NCBI GenBank assembly: GCA_963575645.1
Contig: OY754468.1
Coordinates: 24,824,465-24,888,464, forward strand
Direction: 5' to 3'
Origin: Xanthostigma xanthostigma
Taxonomy: Eukaryota; Arthropoda; Insecta; Raphidioptera; Raphidiidae
DNA length: 64,000 bases
Position numbers and translations under genes: made by a program. Under the pieces are notes generated by a model. That model searched no databases. It was not told where the DNA came from and saw only the letters and a program-made list of their open reading frames with translations. How positions within the stretch are numbered: position 1 is the first letter of the stretch; each line of letters begins with the position of its first letter. This document shows positions 11,576 to 23,499 of the stretch, piece after piece.

Positions 11576-11751
11576 ATGCGGGCTGACGATGTGTGATTTC
11601 AATTATAATAAAAGATTTTATTATCAGGATTCAGGGCTATATTGCAATTTTTTTACAAAAATATTTATGACTACATAATAAAGGGGTCACTATGCTAAGT
11701 TTCATTTTTCATTATTTTTCGTAGGGACAGACTTTCTCGCTGGGGGAGAAT

Positions 11752-12006
11752 CATTGGCGTAGCAAGAGGGGGGGCCAGGCAGGCCTGGCCCACTCTAGAA
11801 TATTGTTCACGTACAAACAACAAGATAAATCTACAATAATCTACATATTTTCTTTGTCGTGAGATTTCTCCAGAATGTCGTGTTCATCGATTTCGCTTCT
11901 ATGAACAGTTTTCAAATTGTGCAGTATAAATGGCAGCTGGTAATGGTAGGTAGGGTTGAAAATTTGCCCCCCCGGGGCGTAGGATAAAATCGTTGCTACG
12001 CTTATG
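11752..12006. mobile_element. hAT MITE with exact 8-bp duplication
   Basis: Termini CATTGGCGTAGCAAG and (inverted) CATAAGCGTAGCAACG are flanked by GGGAGAAT at 11744-11751 and 12007-12014, a perfect 8-bp duplication as hAT elements make. It is 255 bp with no coding capacity. A related copy lies at 24335-24557. Confidence 0.85.
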
Positions 12007-12014
12007 GGGAGAAT

Positions 12015-12780
12015 TTCTCGCGGGAGGATGTTGGTGTCAGGGCGTTTTTGTAGGTGAAAGGGGGATGAGTTTCAGTTGGGGATTTCTCCAAAAAGTACGC
12101 AGAGGGGCGTGGTGCTCCAAATTAGCGCCCTATTTCAAATATTAAAATTATGTTGTCTCAAGTGAAAAATATGAAATCGCTTAGCGTAGTGTCCTTCATA
12201 ATAAAATACTTGTATGCAAATTTTAAAACACTGACGTTTTGTACAGTCGAATAATTACGTACCTAAGTTTACGATAATATTATAACAGCGGCACTTACAC
12301 ACTGCCACTCGTATAAACACGAGTACGATCTTAACGTATTGAATATTCGACCGAAACTGACCAGTGATAACGGACTAGGCTATTCTTATCTGTTCAAGTA
12401 GTTGGTAGACCTGTCTCGTTAGTGTTACGTAAAGTCAACGATGATGACAACATACTGTCGTCTGTCATGTTGATGTCTATTATTATACGCAATGACCTTG
12501 GTTTGTTTGGCAGTTCACACTTCGAATCAGTGTTCAAATTTACCTAATTAAATCAAAGTGCGAACAACATAGTCTATTAACTGATAAATGCACGTCAATT
12601 GTTTGATACGCTGATTGTGAAGATAAGACAGGTGCATCGGGCAGGGCTAATAGAATATTATTATCTTATTCGACCTTGAATACAATGTGTATACCGATAG
12701 TGGTAACAGTGAAAATAATTAATACATCTAGAAAAAAAATGTTGAATAGTTTTTTTATTCAACTCATTTACTATTGAAAA
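12015..12780. other. No gene seen
   Basis: AT-rich intronic sequence. I recognise nothing in it. Confidence 0.4.
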
Positions 12781-12788
12781 CTACTGAG

Positions 12789-12961
12789 CAGACTTGTAAA
12801 GTATTTGAGTAAAAGTATTTCAAAATACAAATACAAATATTTTTCTAGTATTTGTATTTCAAATACTTTTTAATGAAAGTATTTGTATTTGAATTTAAAT
12901 ACTTAATGAAGCAAGAGTATTTGTATTTAAATACTTTCATAAAGTATTTTTTACAAGTCCG
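12789..12961. mobile_element. hAT-type MITE rich in GTATTTGTATTT
   Basis: CAGACTTGTAAA at the left and (inverted) CGGACTTGTAAA at the right are flanked by CTACTGAG and CTAATGAG, an 8-bp duplication with one mismatch. The 173-bp interior is made of GTATTTGTATTT and AAATACTTT blocks. Confidence 0.72.
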
Positions 12962-14230
12962 CTAATGAGATATAATTTTTTTTGTATACTTCAAACTCGA
13001 TAGGAAGTGTGCATGCATTTTTTTCAAATGGCAACATATATTTTTTCTCGAATATTTTCTTATGTAACCTTATAACAATTTTATACGAATTCATAGAGAA
13101 AAAATTAAGATTTCAAAAATCTCAAAATGAAGTTATAGGACCTTTTAATGAATAACGAGGTTTGGTTGATAGAACTTTTTAAACCGAACTGGCGGTTGTT
13201 CGACTAAATTATTTGCTTACAAAAATGTTTCTAACAACTCGAATTTTTAAATATAAAAATGAAGTTAACCCAGACGGAAAGTCATTCGCCTCTTTTTAAA
13301 TCTGTCACTGCTTTTAGCCAAACAAATATGCTAATAGTAAAAAAGTAAAAAGTCAGATCAAGCCTAGCTAAACAGTTTAACAAGCTTTTAATTCATCATG
13401 CAGTAATAATATACTATGAAGTCCATTTCTATATTGACAGTTATCAATCATTATGACTCGCAACAGACCCATTAATAAATAATATATCTTAAGAGCCAGT
13501 TGAAAATAGTTGAGCTATTTCACACACAAAACTCAATATAAATTATAACTTGTCATATTATGAATCATCATAACAAGTGGGTATACTTTTAGTGGTGACC
13601 TATTTAATTTTGTATTACATGAATATTTAAATGTGTGTATTTTTATCTTTATTTTTGTTGCCCAACAAGTTTTCAGTTCATCTTCGAGATATAAAACTAT
13701 AGAGCGAAGTGTAGTAACTATAAATCTCCATGAATTAAGCAAAAGTAATCGATACGCCAAAAAATCGGTTAAGTAACCATTCCGTTTTGACACAAGTTCC
13801 GTAATTGCAGCTATTCACTACGAGGTACCTATCTCAGAAGCTACTGGGGTCGATTTTAAATTGGTCATTTTTCAGATACATTATGCGCCGCCATTTTGAA
13901 TTAAAAATGATTTCTTTGGTCTACTCAATGACACCTCTTCATAGACACCTCATATGATTATCATTATTTCTTAACGTAATATAAGCTAAAAAAATTGAAT
14001 TTATCTGAGCTTGAAGCAGCCATCAAAATTTTAATGTCACTGTCGAAATTTGAATCTGTGATTTCCAGTATCGTTCTGGATGAGCTACCAAATAGGTACT
14101 TATAACAGTATCGTGCCCTGAAGTTGGCATTCATTTCTTTCTTATTACAAGATAACTCTTCTGTTTTCTGTACGCGTGGACTTTTATTTTTTGTTATAAG
14201 GAGCATCTGTGAGATTTGTTTTATCGCATA
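12962..14230. other. No gene seen
   Basis: AT-rich intronic sequence. Short frames at 13533-13793 and 13964-14206 show no recognisable domain. Confidence 0.4.
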
Positions 14231-14640
14231 TATAGGGTTCCCGGTAATTGCTCGTATTCCTCTCGGGAGAAAAAACTATGATTAATTTGGAATGATTTAT
14301 CTCTATCACTTGGGGGTCGGAAATGCGTCATTTTTTTATTATAATGACACTTCTGTGCAGAATTTTTGTTTTTTTTTTTTTATTTAAGTATTGTAGGTTT
14401 TAACATACAACATTAAATTGAATAGTAAATTTCGTAGAAAAAATCAGGCCAAAAAATGAGAATATTTTTTTTTATTTTTAACTTCCAAAATTCGGATTTT
14501 TGTAAAAAGAAAACCGAAGTAGATATTCACGAAAATTACGCATTTCCGACCCTCATGTGATAAAGGTTAGATCATTTCAAATTAGTCATTAAGTTTCTTC
14601 TCCCGATAGGACTACGAGCAATTACCGGTCACCTCTATAT
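14231..14640. mobile_element. MITE with about 100-bp inverted repeats
   Basis: Ends TATAGGGTTCCCGGTAATTG and (inverted) TATAGAGGTGACCGGTAATT are followed on both sides by TCGGAAATGCGT at a similar depth. A TA/TATA target is likely. No coding capacity is seen. Confidence 0.72.
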
Positions 14641-16010
14641 TTAATGTTTTCTGAACTATACTTTTGCGTACTTTAATTAGTAATAAGAAAAAAAGTTGTT
14701 AGCTCTAATAGAATTGCTCCTTTTTTTGCAATGCGCATAAATGTACAATATTTTCAAACGAAACTATTTCCACATTTTTTCATTGTTTCTGAAGCAGATT
14801 TTTCCAATCATGAATAATAAACTGAAAGTTCTTTAAACTATCTGAGAAATTTCACATCTGCCATTAGAATACAAAATTCAACCTAGATACGTATTTAATT
14901 AACAGTAACGATACAATAAAGTTTTCATTTCTTCTGTAATTTTTTTCAGATTTTTACAAATGTCTGTAATTTAAAAACTATTAATGTTTAATGAAAATGT
15001 ATAGTTCATTATTAATTGATAATTTAACGTCTAGTAATAAAGTCTGTGACTTGTAATACCCATATAAATTCAATTGATTCTTAGTACAGAATCATTAAGA
15101 AAAAGTGATGCATATTTCTTTCACTAATGATCCCAGATTGTCGATTGCCTATACCTAAACTACAATTTGCCTATCCCTTTAAATTCCATCCCCAGCTCCT
15201 TTCATCTGTGATTATTTCTCTCCATTTTGAAACATCAGCAAGAGATGATTACAATATTATTATCAAATATTTTGGAATGCCAGTTCAATCGGTCTAATTT
15301 TATGAATAATGATTTTTAATAATGAATAATAATGCTATTTTAAAACTTATGAAACGTTTACCCCTTTCTTGTGTGAATAAACCACATTTTTTCCTGTACG
15401 GGACTTGATCGGGATATGATCAAATTATTCTTCCCTACGCTGAAGTTCAGCAATTACACAATTATTTTAAAACACATAGGTATAACATATTATATTTTTT
15501 TATAATTTACCTCTTTCACAAAACAAATGAAAACAAGGTGTAAACACAGCGGGTATAACAAAATTAAAAATAAATTAATGTAAACATTTCCAACGTTGCT
15601 ATATTTATGGTTCATCAATAAATTACTTAGCGACGTAAAAATTAAACCAATCGACTTGTCTGAATTTTTGAACTGAATGAGAAAACATGCCGCTAGTTTA
15701 TTTTTGTATATAAACATTCGGCAAACAACAAAATTATTATATAATTACTGTGGATGTCCAAATGCATATAGGTGTAGAAATTGGTGAGTTCGTTTGCGAT
15801 TTTGTTTATTAGAAAAAGTTGCCAAAAATAATATCATACCCACTATTCGATTAAATTACCTGCGATGCGTCCGTATAATACCATTCTCTATATTGTGCAA
15901 GGCGACACTGCAGTCGTTTGTAAAACTATTCCCATGATTTACTTTTTTTTGGGTTTTGTCAGGGAGGTTACCCTGAGTAAAAAAGTGTAAGGTGTCGGTC
16001 GGTACATCGG
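14641..16010. other. No gene seen
   Basis: AT-rich intronic sequence without a recognisable exon or element terminus. Confidence 0.4.
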
Positions 16011-16017
16011 TCGGTTA

Positions 16018-16501
16018 TCTAAATATATAAAAGGACACCGTGACTGACTGATTTATCAACGCAGACCTCAAAGCACTGGACGAATTGGGCTGAAATTTGG
16101 CACACGGATAGTTATTATGATGTAGGCATCCGCTAAGGACGAATTTTTGAAAATTTAACCCCTTAAAGGGTGTAACGTGGGTTCAAAATTTGCATGGAGA
16201 AATCATATAAGATAGATGTATCAATTCGAAAATGTGCAGGATTACTACTGTCAATAAATAAATAAACACGAGCTTCATGCTTTTTCGAAAGCAACCCCTT
16301 CAGAGGGTGAAAAGAGGTAAATAGATAAAAAATCAACGTGGGCGTCATTTTCAAGGTTTGTCAAGACGTTGATCACGTGAATGTAATTAATTTTTAAATA
16401 TATTAGGAAGGTCTACGTCGAGAAAGGGGTTACTATGCCAAATAATGGAAATGCATTCGTGTTTCGTTTCAATCGCTTACGAAGCCGCGGGTAACGGCTA
16501 G
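16018..16501 (+). mobile_element. Non-autonomous Helitron-like element
   Basis: The 5' end, TCTAAATATATAAAAGGACA, followed by GACTGACTGATTTATCAACG and GGGCTGAAATTTGGCACACG, is a widespread insect Helitron/Helentron leader. The 3' end is CGAAGCCGCGGGTAACGGCTAGT-like (16480-16502), ending in CTAG|T. No Rep/helicase coding is seen. Helitrons make no target duplication, which fits the flanks. Confidence 0.72.
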
Positions 16502-16969
16502 TTGTCTATATAAGAAAAGTTTAAACAAAGGGGATAATTATTTTTTTAACGAGACTATTCTTTTCATAATATTTAGGCTATGTTGAGTTAATAAAGCGCT
16601 TTGTGGAAAGTGTGTTTATAATCATGGCTTGGGGAGGGTTCAATTGGTAAAAAAATTCTGCCTCTGGTATTTCCCGATCATTTGGCTCTAACAGAACCTA
16701 AAAACGAAGCAGCGGCCATTTAATTATAACCATTTTTTTACCGTCTTTGAAATTTTTATCCCCCTTATCTCAAAATGGATCCAGATTCTGTCTATATATC
16801 ATATAAGAAAAAATGCTCTAAATTCCTCAAATAGCTTTTGTACTAAACGGCAGAAGGTTGGGACGACATGTTTTTTTTGCGCGTCAGCTCCTAACTATAC
16901 CTATTTATTTTCCCAAGAAGTACATTTGCAAATAAAATTCTTATATTCTTAGTTTCGTATATTTTGAGA

Positions 16970-17310
16970 ACTAAAAAAATCAGCTCTTTTTTTTGACAGA
17001 TCTTTAAAACCAAAGAGCAGTTGATTTTTTTTGATTTTCAAAATATTTACGAAACTATAAAGTGTAGAAGAAACATTTTCTTACAAAACTTGATTGGAAA
17101 AATAAATAGAATTATAAATTGATATGAAAAATATATAATATTAGGTATAACAGAAAAAATAAAGGTCCAGCGGATATCTCTTCTGCGCATGCTTCGACTT
17201 TTCCCAAAGACAATAAGGCGTTTCCTTTCCAGTAGGTAAGTGAATGACTGAACTGATTTGAATGAAACTCGGTATAAGCTATAATAGTATTTACTATACT
17301 ACCCAAAAAT
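16970..17310 (+). repeat. Repeat family R1, partial copy
   Basis: Carries the R1 blocks ATTTACGAAACTATAAAGTG, ATTGATATGAAAAATATATA and TGCGCATGCTTCGACTTTTC, then diverges. No terminus is recognised. Confidence 0.5.
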
Positions 17311-18026
17311 TTATGCTGCTTTTTATCCGTCTATGATTAAGATAAACTTTATGTCAAAAGCAGTGTAATAATAGGTTCGTTCCAAGCAGCCAGCGAACAG
17401 TTTCGAAACCATCACCCGCATGCGCAGTAGCTAAAGCTGTGTACCTATCACGAAAAAAAGATCATTTAGTTATAAAAAAATCATGCTATTTTCGTTTGGC
17501 AAATCTCTGAATTAAAAAAATAAACAAGCTGTAATTTCTTATCTTCTGCTGATGCTCAATCAAAATTGCTAACTCCTATAGTAAAAAAATATTCATAGCT
17601 AGCATTTCTGTACGGATAAAACTAAAGCAAAAAATTATTCATTGGAAAGCCATAACCTCTAATTCTATGCAATCTATAATATTTGCTAATTTTCATTCCA
17701 GTAATAATTTTCTAACTGCATTTCGTGCATTAGCTAAGTGCACAAGTTACTAATATAATTACTAATTATGATAAATTAAACATACAGCTCAACTGATATG
17801 ACCGTAAATGACGGAAACTGTCAAGTTAATAGACGATTATATAATCTGATCAATTCACTCTAAACACTAACATTGGCTTCGTTTGTGACTTGTGTTTTGT
17901 TTTATCTAGGTTAAATTTTGTTGTAAACATTTGAGCGTCAATGATTGATATGAATATGTATGTTACAAGTTAATGCAAACGCGAAACCGTTAGGTGGCAG
18001 CACATGTCAATATCAACCAGATCGAT

Positions 18027-18136
18027 ATTTCCTGCTAGCATTAGCAGAGCCACAGCTCTGCTAGCAGGAAAATTTTCATTGTATGTTTCGTGCGCCGGCT
18101 AGTCGACGCAAGAAACTAAACATGCAATGAAAAATT
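18027..18136. repeat. Two adjacent hairpins
   Basis: TTTCCTGCTAGCA and TGCTAGCAGGAAA form a perfect 13-bp stem (18027-18073). It is followed by a second imperfect stem joining TTTTCATTGTATGTTT and its mirror AAACATGCAATGAAAAA (about 18073-18136). These could be a small foldback element or a structured RNA; sequence alone does not decide. Confidence 0.45.
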
Positions 18137-18224
18137 CTTCTGATCATTTATGCACTTTGTATAATAGAATCTGATCGAGGTTTAAAATTGGTTCATTCAA
18201 CAGCGCCGACCTCAGTACCTACAC

Positions 18225-18370
18225 TATTTTTTTTAAATAAATTGATAATTCAATTGACACTTTTATCTGTTCTTGGATTAGGACCTGGTAACTGAGGGCT
18301 TGTAATGTTTATAGCAACGCCATATAAACAATGACATTGCTCGACTATTCTCAAGTTCTCATCTTTTTCA
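18225..18370 (+). repeat. Dispersed repeat shared with 34898-35045
   Basis: The two segments share the order CAATTGACACTTTTATCTGT-like, GAGGGCTTGTAATG-like, AACGCCATATAAA and CTCGACTATTCTCAAG. The match is imperfect, so this is an old repeat of unknown type. Confidence 0.45.
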
Positions 18371-18650
18371 ATATCCCATTCTCTGGTAGTATGATTAGTC
18401 TAAGGATAATCTCTGATAAAAAAGAGGAAAATTTCTGATAAAAAAGTTTAGAAACAGAAAACGGTTCCTTAAATTTAACGAACATACTCTGTATATGTAT
18501 CTATTAATTAATAATAATTATACAAATCTTTGATTAACGTCTGACCGAAACGTTAATGTATTAATTATATATTTTTTTGTTAATTTGATGAATAATAATT
18601 ATAGTTTGGCAGCTAAATATTAGGCTAAAAATTTACGATGAATTTTTTAC

Positions 18651-19088
18651 GTAATCAAGTTAGATTGCCCATGACAGATTTTTGAATTTTTTTATGCCAA
18701 CCGTTAGTGCTGCTAAATCCCAAAATTGTTTCGTTAGTGCTCAAAAAATGTCAAAGTAGTGGACATCTTTATGTGGGCAGTCTAACTTGACGTCAAGTTA
18801 GATTACCCACGGGTACTGACACTTATTTTGGACTTTTATTTATGTCATTTGTTAGTGCTTCGTTAGTGCTGTAAAACCCCATTTCGTCGTTAGTGCTCGA
18901 AAAATGTAAAAGTTATAGACTTTTATTATATGAACAATTTTACTTGGCGTACAGTCAGATTCCCACGATAGATTTTTTGAATATTTTTTATGCCAATCGT
19001 TAGTGCTTCGTTAATGCTGCTTAGTTCCAAAATTGTTTCGTTAGTGCTCAAAAAATGTCAAAGTTGTGGACATTTTTATGTGAGCTAA
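18651..19088 (+). repeat. Three tandem units of about 150 bp with CGTTAGTGCT motifs
   Basis: Units start near 18651, 18793 and 18950. Each carries a CAGATTTTTGAAT-like or related opening, two or three GTTAGTGCT motifs (seven exact in total plus one variant), AAAAAATGTCAAAG and ATGTGGGC/ATGTGAGC. The middle unit is the most diverged. The array abuts the foldback element that follows. Confidence 0.7.
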
Positions 19089-19420
19089 TAGAAGACCGCT
19101 CTTTTTTTCGCTGTAATACATAGCTGATGTATCACGAGAAATTCCGAGTAGCTGTAATCTTACAAACGCGATTTAGTATCCTAAATCCAGTAACGAAACT
19201 ATAACATTTGAAGTCCGCGGCAAATGGGCCCCATCCGATGAGTTTGTCCTCAATGCAAAGAAGCTCAATCAACGTTATACACTTTTGACGTGATAACGTC
19301 TTATAAATTGATGAAACACCGGCTGCATGCACGAAAAAGTGTCACGTTCCAAAATGTGTCACGTTCCGAAATGTGTCACGTTCCGCCTGACCTTCGAGCG
19401 TAATACGTTATCACGTAAAA

Positions 19421-20251
19421 CAGCGGTTCTCAAACTTTTTTGGTGACGGAACGCTTTTGGAAAGCGAAATACTTGACGGAACCCTACAATAAAACAAAAA
19501 TGTCTTTATATGCATTCTTTATTAATAAGCATAATAATACGAGGACAATGTAACAGTTACTTATTAATAGTATTATAATCCGAAATACAAATAGAAATAC
19601 AAATTGACTGGAAGAGAATATGGGAGAATATTTCAAATAGTGGCGTTCCTAGTGATATGCAAATGGCTGTTTATTATGTGGTAAATGACCTTGTGAAGGT
19701 CAAATATAAATTATTTCGGCATCAACTATCAGCCAGTCCAAATTGTGAAATGTGTGATGACGTTGAGACTATTGGTCATAAAATAATGAAATGTGGTGAA
19801 TCTCAAATCATATGGCAATTGTTAAAAAATATATTCTATCAAGTCACTAAAAAAATTTGGACGAGTGAGAATATCTTCTTTCTTAATATTCATCATGAAG
19901 ACGCAGTAACAAAAAATTTTCTTATATGGCTCACGGCCTTTACAATAACTTTTAATTTGAACAATTACCCGCCGGATTTCGACTTATTCAAATTATTATT
20001 AAATAAAGAAAAAATAAAACACCCAACCAAAAATAATTTTGGTGACTTGATGCAATATCTTTGAAGCCTGAACAGTTCCCCCCTCATTTAAAATGTATGT
20101 ATGTTTTGAAAAGAAATATGAACGTGTGAGCAAAGGAAATGTTTTTGCGAATTGTGTATTTAAATCCATATTCTTTTTATATACTATTATATAAAATTTC
20201 TATTTTATTTTTAAAATACTGATTGTATTAATTTATTTTAAATAAAGTTTT

Positions 20252-20306
<55 letters not shown>

Positions 20307-20625
20307 CAGTGCAAGCAATTCTCGACTTTATGTTTTGTTCATAACTTACTATAGCGATCTTTCTTAATTATGGTCTTAACTATCATCTCTATTTTTTTCG
20401 TTCGTCCACCTTATGACGACACATTTTCTGCAGCCGTCTCTTGGACTAATAGTACAATAAATTATTGTACTGTGGTGGCGACTAAGTTTGGCTGCGCCTC
20501 GTGATACATCGCCTCAAACAGAGAGAGAGAGAGGTGTTTTTAATATTTTTCTAAATTCTTGCGGAGCCCCCACAGGGGTTTCGTGGAACCCTAGGGTTCC
20601 GCGGAGCACACTTTGAGTATGGCTG
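19421..20625. mobile_element. hAT element inserted in the foldback arm
   Basis: The left end CAGCGGTTCTCAAACTTTTT is a typical hAT (Charlie-like) terminus, mirrored by a weaker right end (inverted CAGCCATACTCAAAG). The flanks are ACGTAAAA at 19413-19420 and 20626-20633, an exact 8-bp duplication. A LINE insertion occupies 19609-20302. No hAT transposase frame is seen. Confidence 0.85.
19609..20302 (+). mobile_element. 5'-truncated LINE with poly(A) tail
   Basis: An ORF open from the truncation (in-frame from TGGAAG at 19609) runs to a TGA at 20062-20064. It contains CEMCDDVETIGHKIMKC, the C-terminal Cys/His knuckle of LINE ORF2 proteins, then about 190 bases of 3' UTR, an AATAAA near 20240 and 46 A residues (20257-20302). 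The flanks repeat AAATTGAC (19601-19608 and 20300-20307), the target duplication of reverse transcription at the target. It interrupts the hAT element. Confidence 0.88.
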
Positions 20626-20700
20626 ACGTAAAACTTTCGTCCGTAAACCGACTTTACAGACAACCATTTTTTGTTTAATTTGTGTATGTACTTTAGTAGG

Positions 20701-21058
20701 CAGTGCCGTAAATAGGGCGGTGCCACCGGTGCCCAGGCACAGGGCGTAGACTCTGGGGGGCGCAAGAATGGCCAGACCAGGCAGGACTATTATTTTTTCG
20801 GTTTGCTCCTGATAAGTTCCCGCTGCGCCCCTAGTGCTCGATTCCAATACATACGTACCTACATGCCAGTATCATCAAAAACGTCTATTAAATTAGACAA
20901 AACACCAAGTTCCTTGTGCTTTATTTCATCACCCTGAATGAAATAAAGTAGGCCTATACATAGCATTGCTCTAGGGTACCTATAATATCTAAAAAAAAAA
21001 ACAAGGGCGCAGTTATAGAAGCTCGCACAGGGCGCAAAAAAGACTATTTACGGCACTG
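20701..21058. mobile_element. hAT MITE with exact 8-bp duplication
   Basis: The 358-bp element has ends CAGTGCCGTAAATAG and (inverted) CAGTGCCGTAAATAG and is flanked by TTAGTAGG at 20693-20700 and 21059-21066. It carries GGTGCCCAGGCACAGGGCG near the left end and GGGCGCA repeats. It is inserted in the centre of the foldback element. Confidence 0.9.
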
Positions 21059-21370
21059 TTAGTAGGTAACAAAAATATTAAATGAATACAAAACTAATAA
21101 ATTTTACTAAATGTTGCAATAATAAATGTTAGGATCCTAAAAAAATTGGTTGTCTGTAAAGTCGGTTTACGGACGATAGTTTTACGTGATAACGTATTCC
21201 GCTCGAAGGTCAGGCGGAACGTGACACATTTCGGAACGTGACACTTTTTCGTGCATGCAGCCAGTGTTTCATCAATTTACACATTTCGGAACGTGACACA
21301 TTTTGGAACGTGACACTTTTTCGTGCATGCAGCCGGTGTTTCATCAATTTATAAGACGTTATCACGTCAA

Positions 21371-21973
21371 AAAGTCGCATACGTGCGCTTGTCAATTAAT
21401 TTTTTTTGTTTAAAAATGATATTTGCTGTTAAAAATCTTTAAAAACATATACCTAGTTACTTACCCAGTGAAGAACATACGTTTTCTTGCATTTTATATA
21501 TTTCTGTCACTCACGAGTAGTTTAATGTTTAATTACAAGGCGTGTTAAAAGAATCACATAATAGCATTATTATTTTTTCGATAGCAATTGCCTGTACTGG
21601 CAATATTGCATATTTGAATCGACGTGAAATTTTTGTGCCATTTTTGAATTTTCGTATTTTTCAATCATCAAAAATTAGGCTGCTTTATCAAATATTAATT
21701 TTAAAGTGCAGATATCGTTCTTTATTGTCTTTATTACAATTTACAACTAATTACAACTAATAGTAATTAATAAGTCTATATCCGCAATATGGTTTTTAAA
21801 CGTATAGGTCCTACTACCAGACCAAATAATTAAGGTTTCACAATAAGTAATTTGCGAGATTTTATTCTAGCTTATTGACTAGTTTTAATCGAACGTTTGT
21901 TTACCACTGTCTCATATGTATCTACATATTAAGTATATTGTATATTTCTTTTGTTAGTGATAAGTTTTGTTTC
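21371..21973. other. No gene seen
   Basis: AT-rich intronic sequence. The frame at 21542-21760 has no recognisable domain. Confidence 0.4.
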
Positions 21974-22221
21974 AAATTATATGTTTCAGGAAGTGTATTT
22001 TGGTTGAGGAACAATAGAGAAAAGAAGCTTTACCAGAGTATCACTTATGACCAACGTTTCGAAATTTTATTTTCATCGTCAGGGCCATTTACCATCTCAA
22101 CTTGCTTTGAGTCCCTGATGATGAAAATAAAATTTTCAAAACGTTGGCCACAAGCGATACTCTGTTAAAGCTTCTTTTCTCTATTGTTTCTCAACCAAAA
22201 TAAACTTTCTGAAATATATTT
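21974..22221. repeat. Inverted repeat with hammerhead-like core, copy A
   Basis: Arms of about 110 bp are near-perfect inverted copies (TTTTGGTTGAG, AGAGAAAAGAAGCTTTA, CAACGTTT). Each arm carries, read outward, CTGA(T/C)GATG, then a self-complementary GAAAAT-AAA-ATTTTC, then (G/A)AAACGTTGG. The same architecture recurs at 40850-41114 with different sequence. Penelope-like elements carry hammerhead motifs of similar layout; the assignment is tentative. Confidence 0.6.
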
Positions 22222-23499
22222 GTTAACGTGAATTATACGACGCACTTTCCTGTGCCTTGCCTGATTTTTATTAGGATCAATAAATGATTATTATATTAGA
22301 TTAATAAATATGTTAAACCAAAATTCAGTTTTTTTAAGAATAAGTATTTCAATTCACCAACGCATTCGAAACGATTCGACTACCTTATCTCAAGTCTCAA
22401 CACAGAATGCACTTGAAAATTGTCTGGCTGTACATATTTCGTAACAATATCCATCACTTTCGCCGGTTTATATAAACAACACAACAGGCATAAACAATTA
22501 ATTCAATGCCTTAAACAGGGGCGCCGACTTTTAGCAAGCCCCGTGAGTCTTAATTTGATGATCCGGTTACAAAAACTGGCGACGCGCGAGATTTTGATGT
22601 GCATTTGTACACCGACAGCGGCACTTCAAAACTTCATTGAAAGCAGAAAGTAATTTGAACTTTATAGCACTCATATTTTAATAACCAGCAAAATGTGATC
22701 AAGCTGTCAACAGTAATATGCATTTTCATTTTGATAGTAGAATTTTGTTTCTTTAATTCAAAAATATTTATTTTTGCTTATTGGAATAAAGAAAGTAGTT
22801 ATTTTTTTGTTTTTCTAATTTTTATAGGTCTCTTTAATTTAAGTTGCACCAAAGATGGTAAAAAAACTGCATCTATACGATTTCTGTATTTTTAAGGTAA
22901 TATTTAATTTCATCAGCAAAATAAGAATTTTTCTTGGCAATTATTTCCGGGTTTTGAGCTCAAAAATCCGTTTTTTTAGCTTCTTGTCCTAGTTTATTGA
23001 CTATACAGATGGAAATTCTACCTATGAAGGATAAAAAGTATACTATCTTGCTCTAAACTAAATCTGGTAATAAAAGTGACAGGATAATTTTACAAATAAA
23101 ATGCCAAAAAAATTAATATTTTAATTCTTTATTATTTATTAAATTTCTATAATTATATTGTGAAGATTGAAATGATAATATATAATGCTGTAACAGAAAA
23201 AAATCGAATACAAATATTTCGTAGATATAAATATAACATACACTATAAAAAATACGTGTTTTTGTACATTACTTTTTCAAGTGGTAATTTTAATATTATT
23301 CGATGTTAAATATTTTACAAAGATGAAAATCGGTGCAGCGTGTTACTGAATAGAAATATTTCAACCTTTTGACCATGGAGCATAAAGGTTAAGGAAACGA
23401 ATTTCGGCGACCTGGAAAGCAAAACGTGCAACTCAAAAATCACTGTTTCTCAAAATTCGAAAAATTGCTACATGAAGCGCTGTTTTCAGTACGGACCTA
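22222..23499. other. No gene seen
   Basis: AT-rich intronic sequence. Short frames at 22420-22653 and 22695-22895 have no recognisable domain and no supporting splice sites. Confidence 0.4.

Larger units (their letters stand above)
19283..21370. mobile_element. Foldback element hosting nested insertions
   Basis: The left arm (19283-19420, continuing 20634-20665) and right arm (about 21130-21370) are inverted copies containing GACGTGATAACGTCTTATAA, GGCTGCATGCACG and repeated GTCACGTTCCAAAATGT/GAAATGT. The right arm has one extra copy of a segment of about 60 bp. The left arm is interrupted by a hAT element (19421-20625) and the centre by a second one (20701-21058), each with its own 8-bp duplication. 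Confidence 0.78.

Noticed and set aside
18027..18073. Rho-independent terminator
   Set aside because: The context is eukaryotic intron DNA; the hairpin alone does not support a bacterial-type terminator.
22420..22895. Two small plus-strand ORFs as candidate genes
   Set aside because: No splice context, homology or composition signal; consistent with chance frames.
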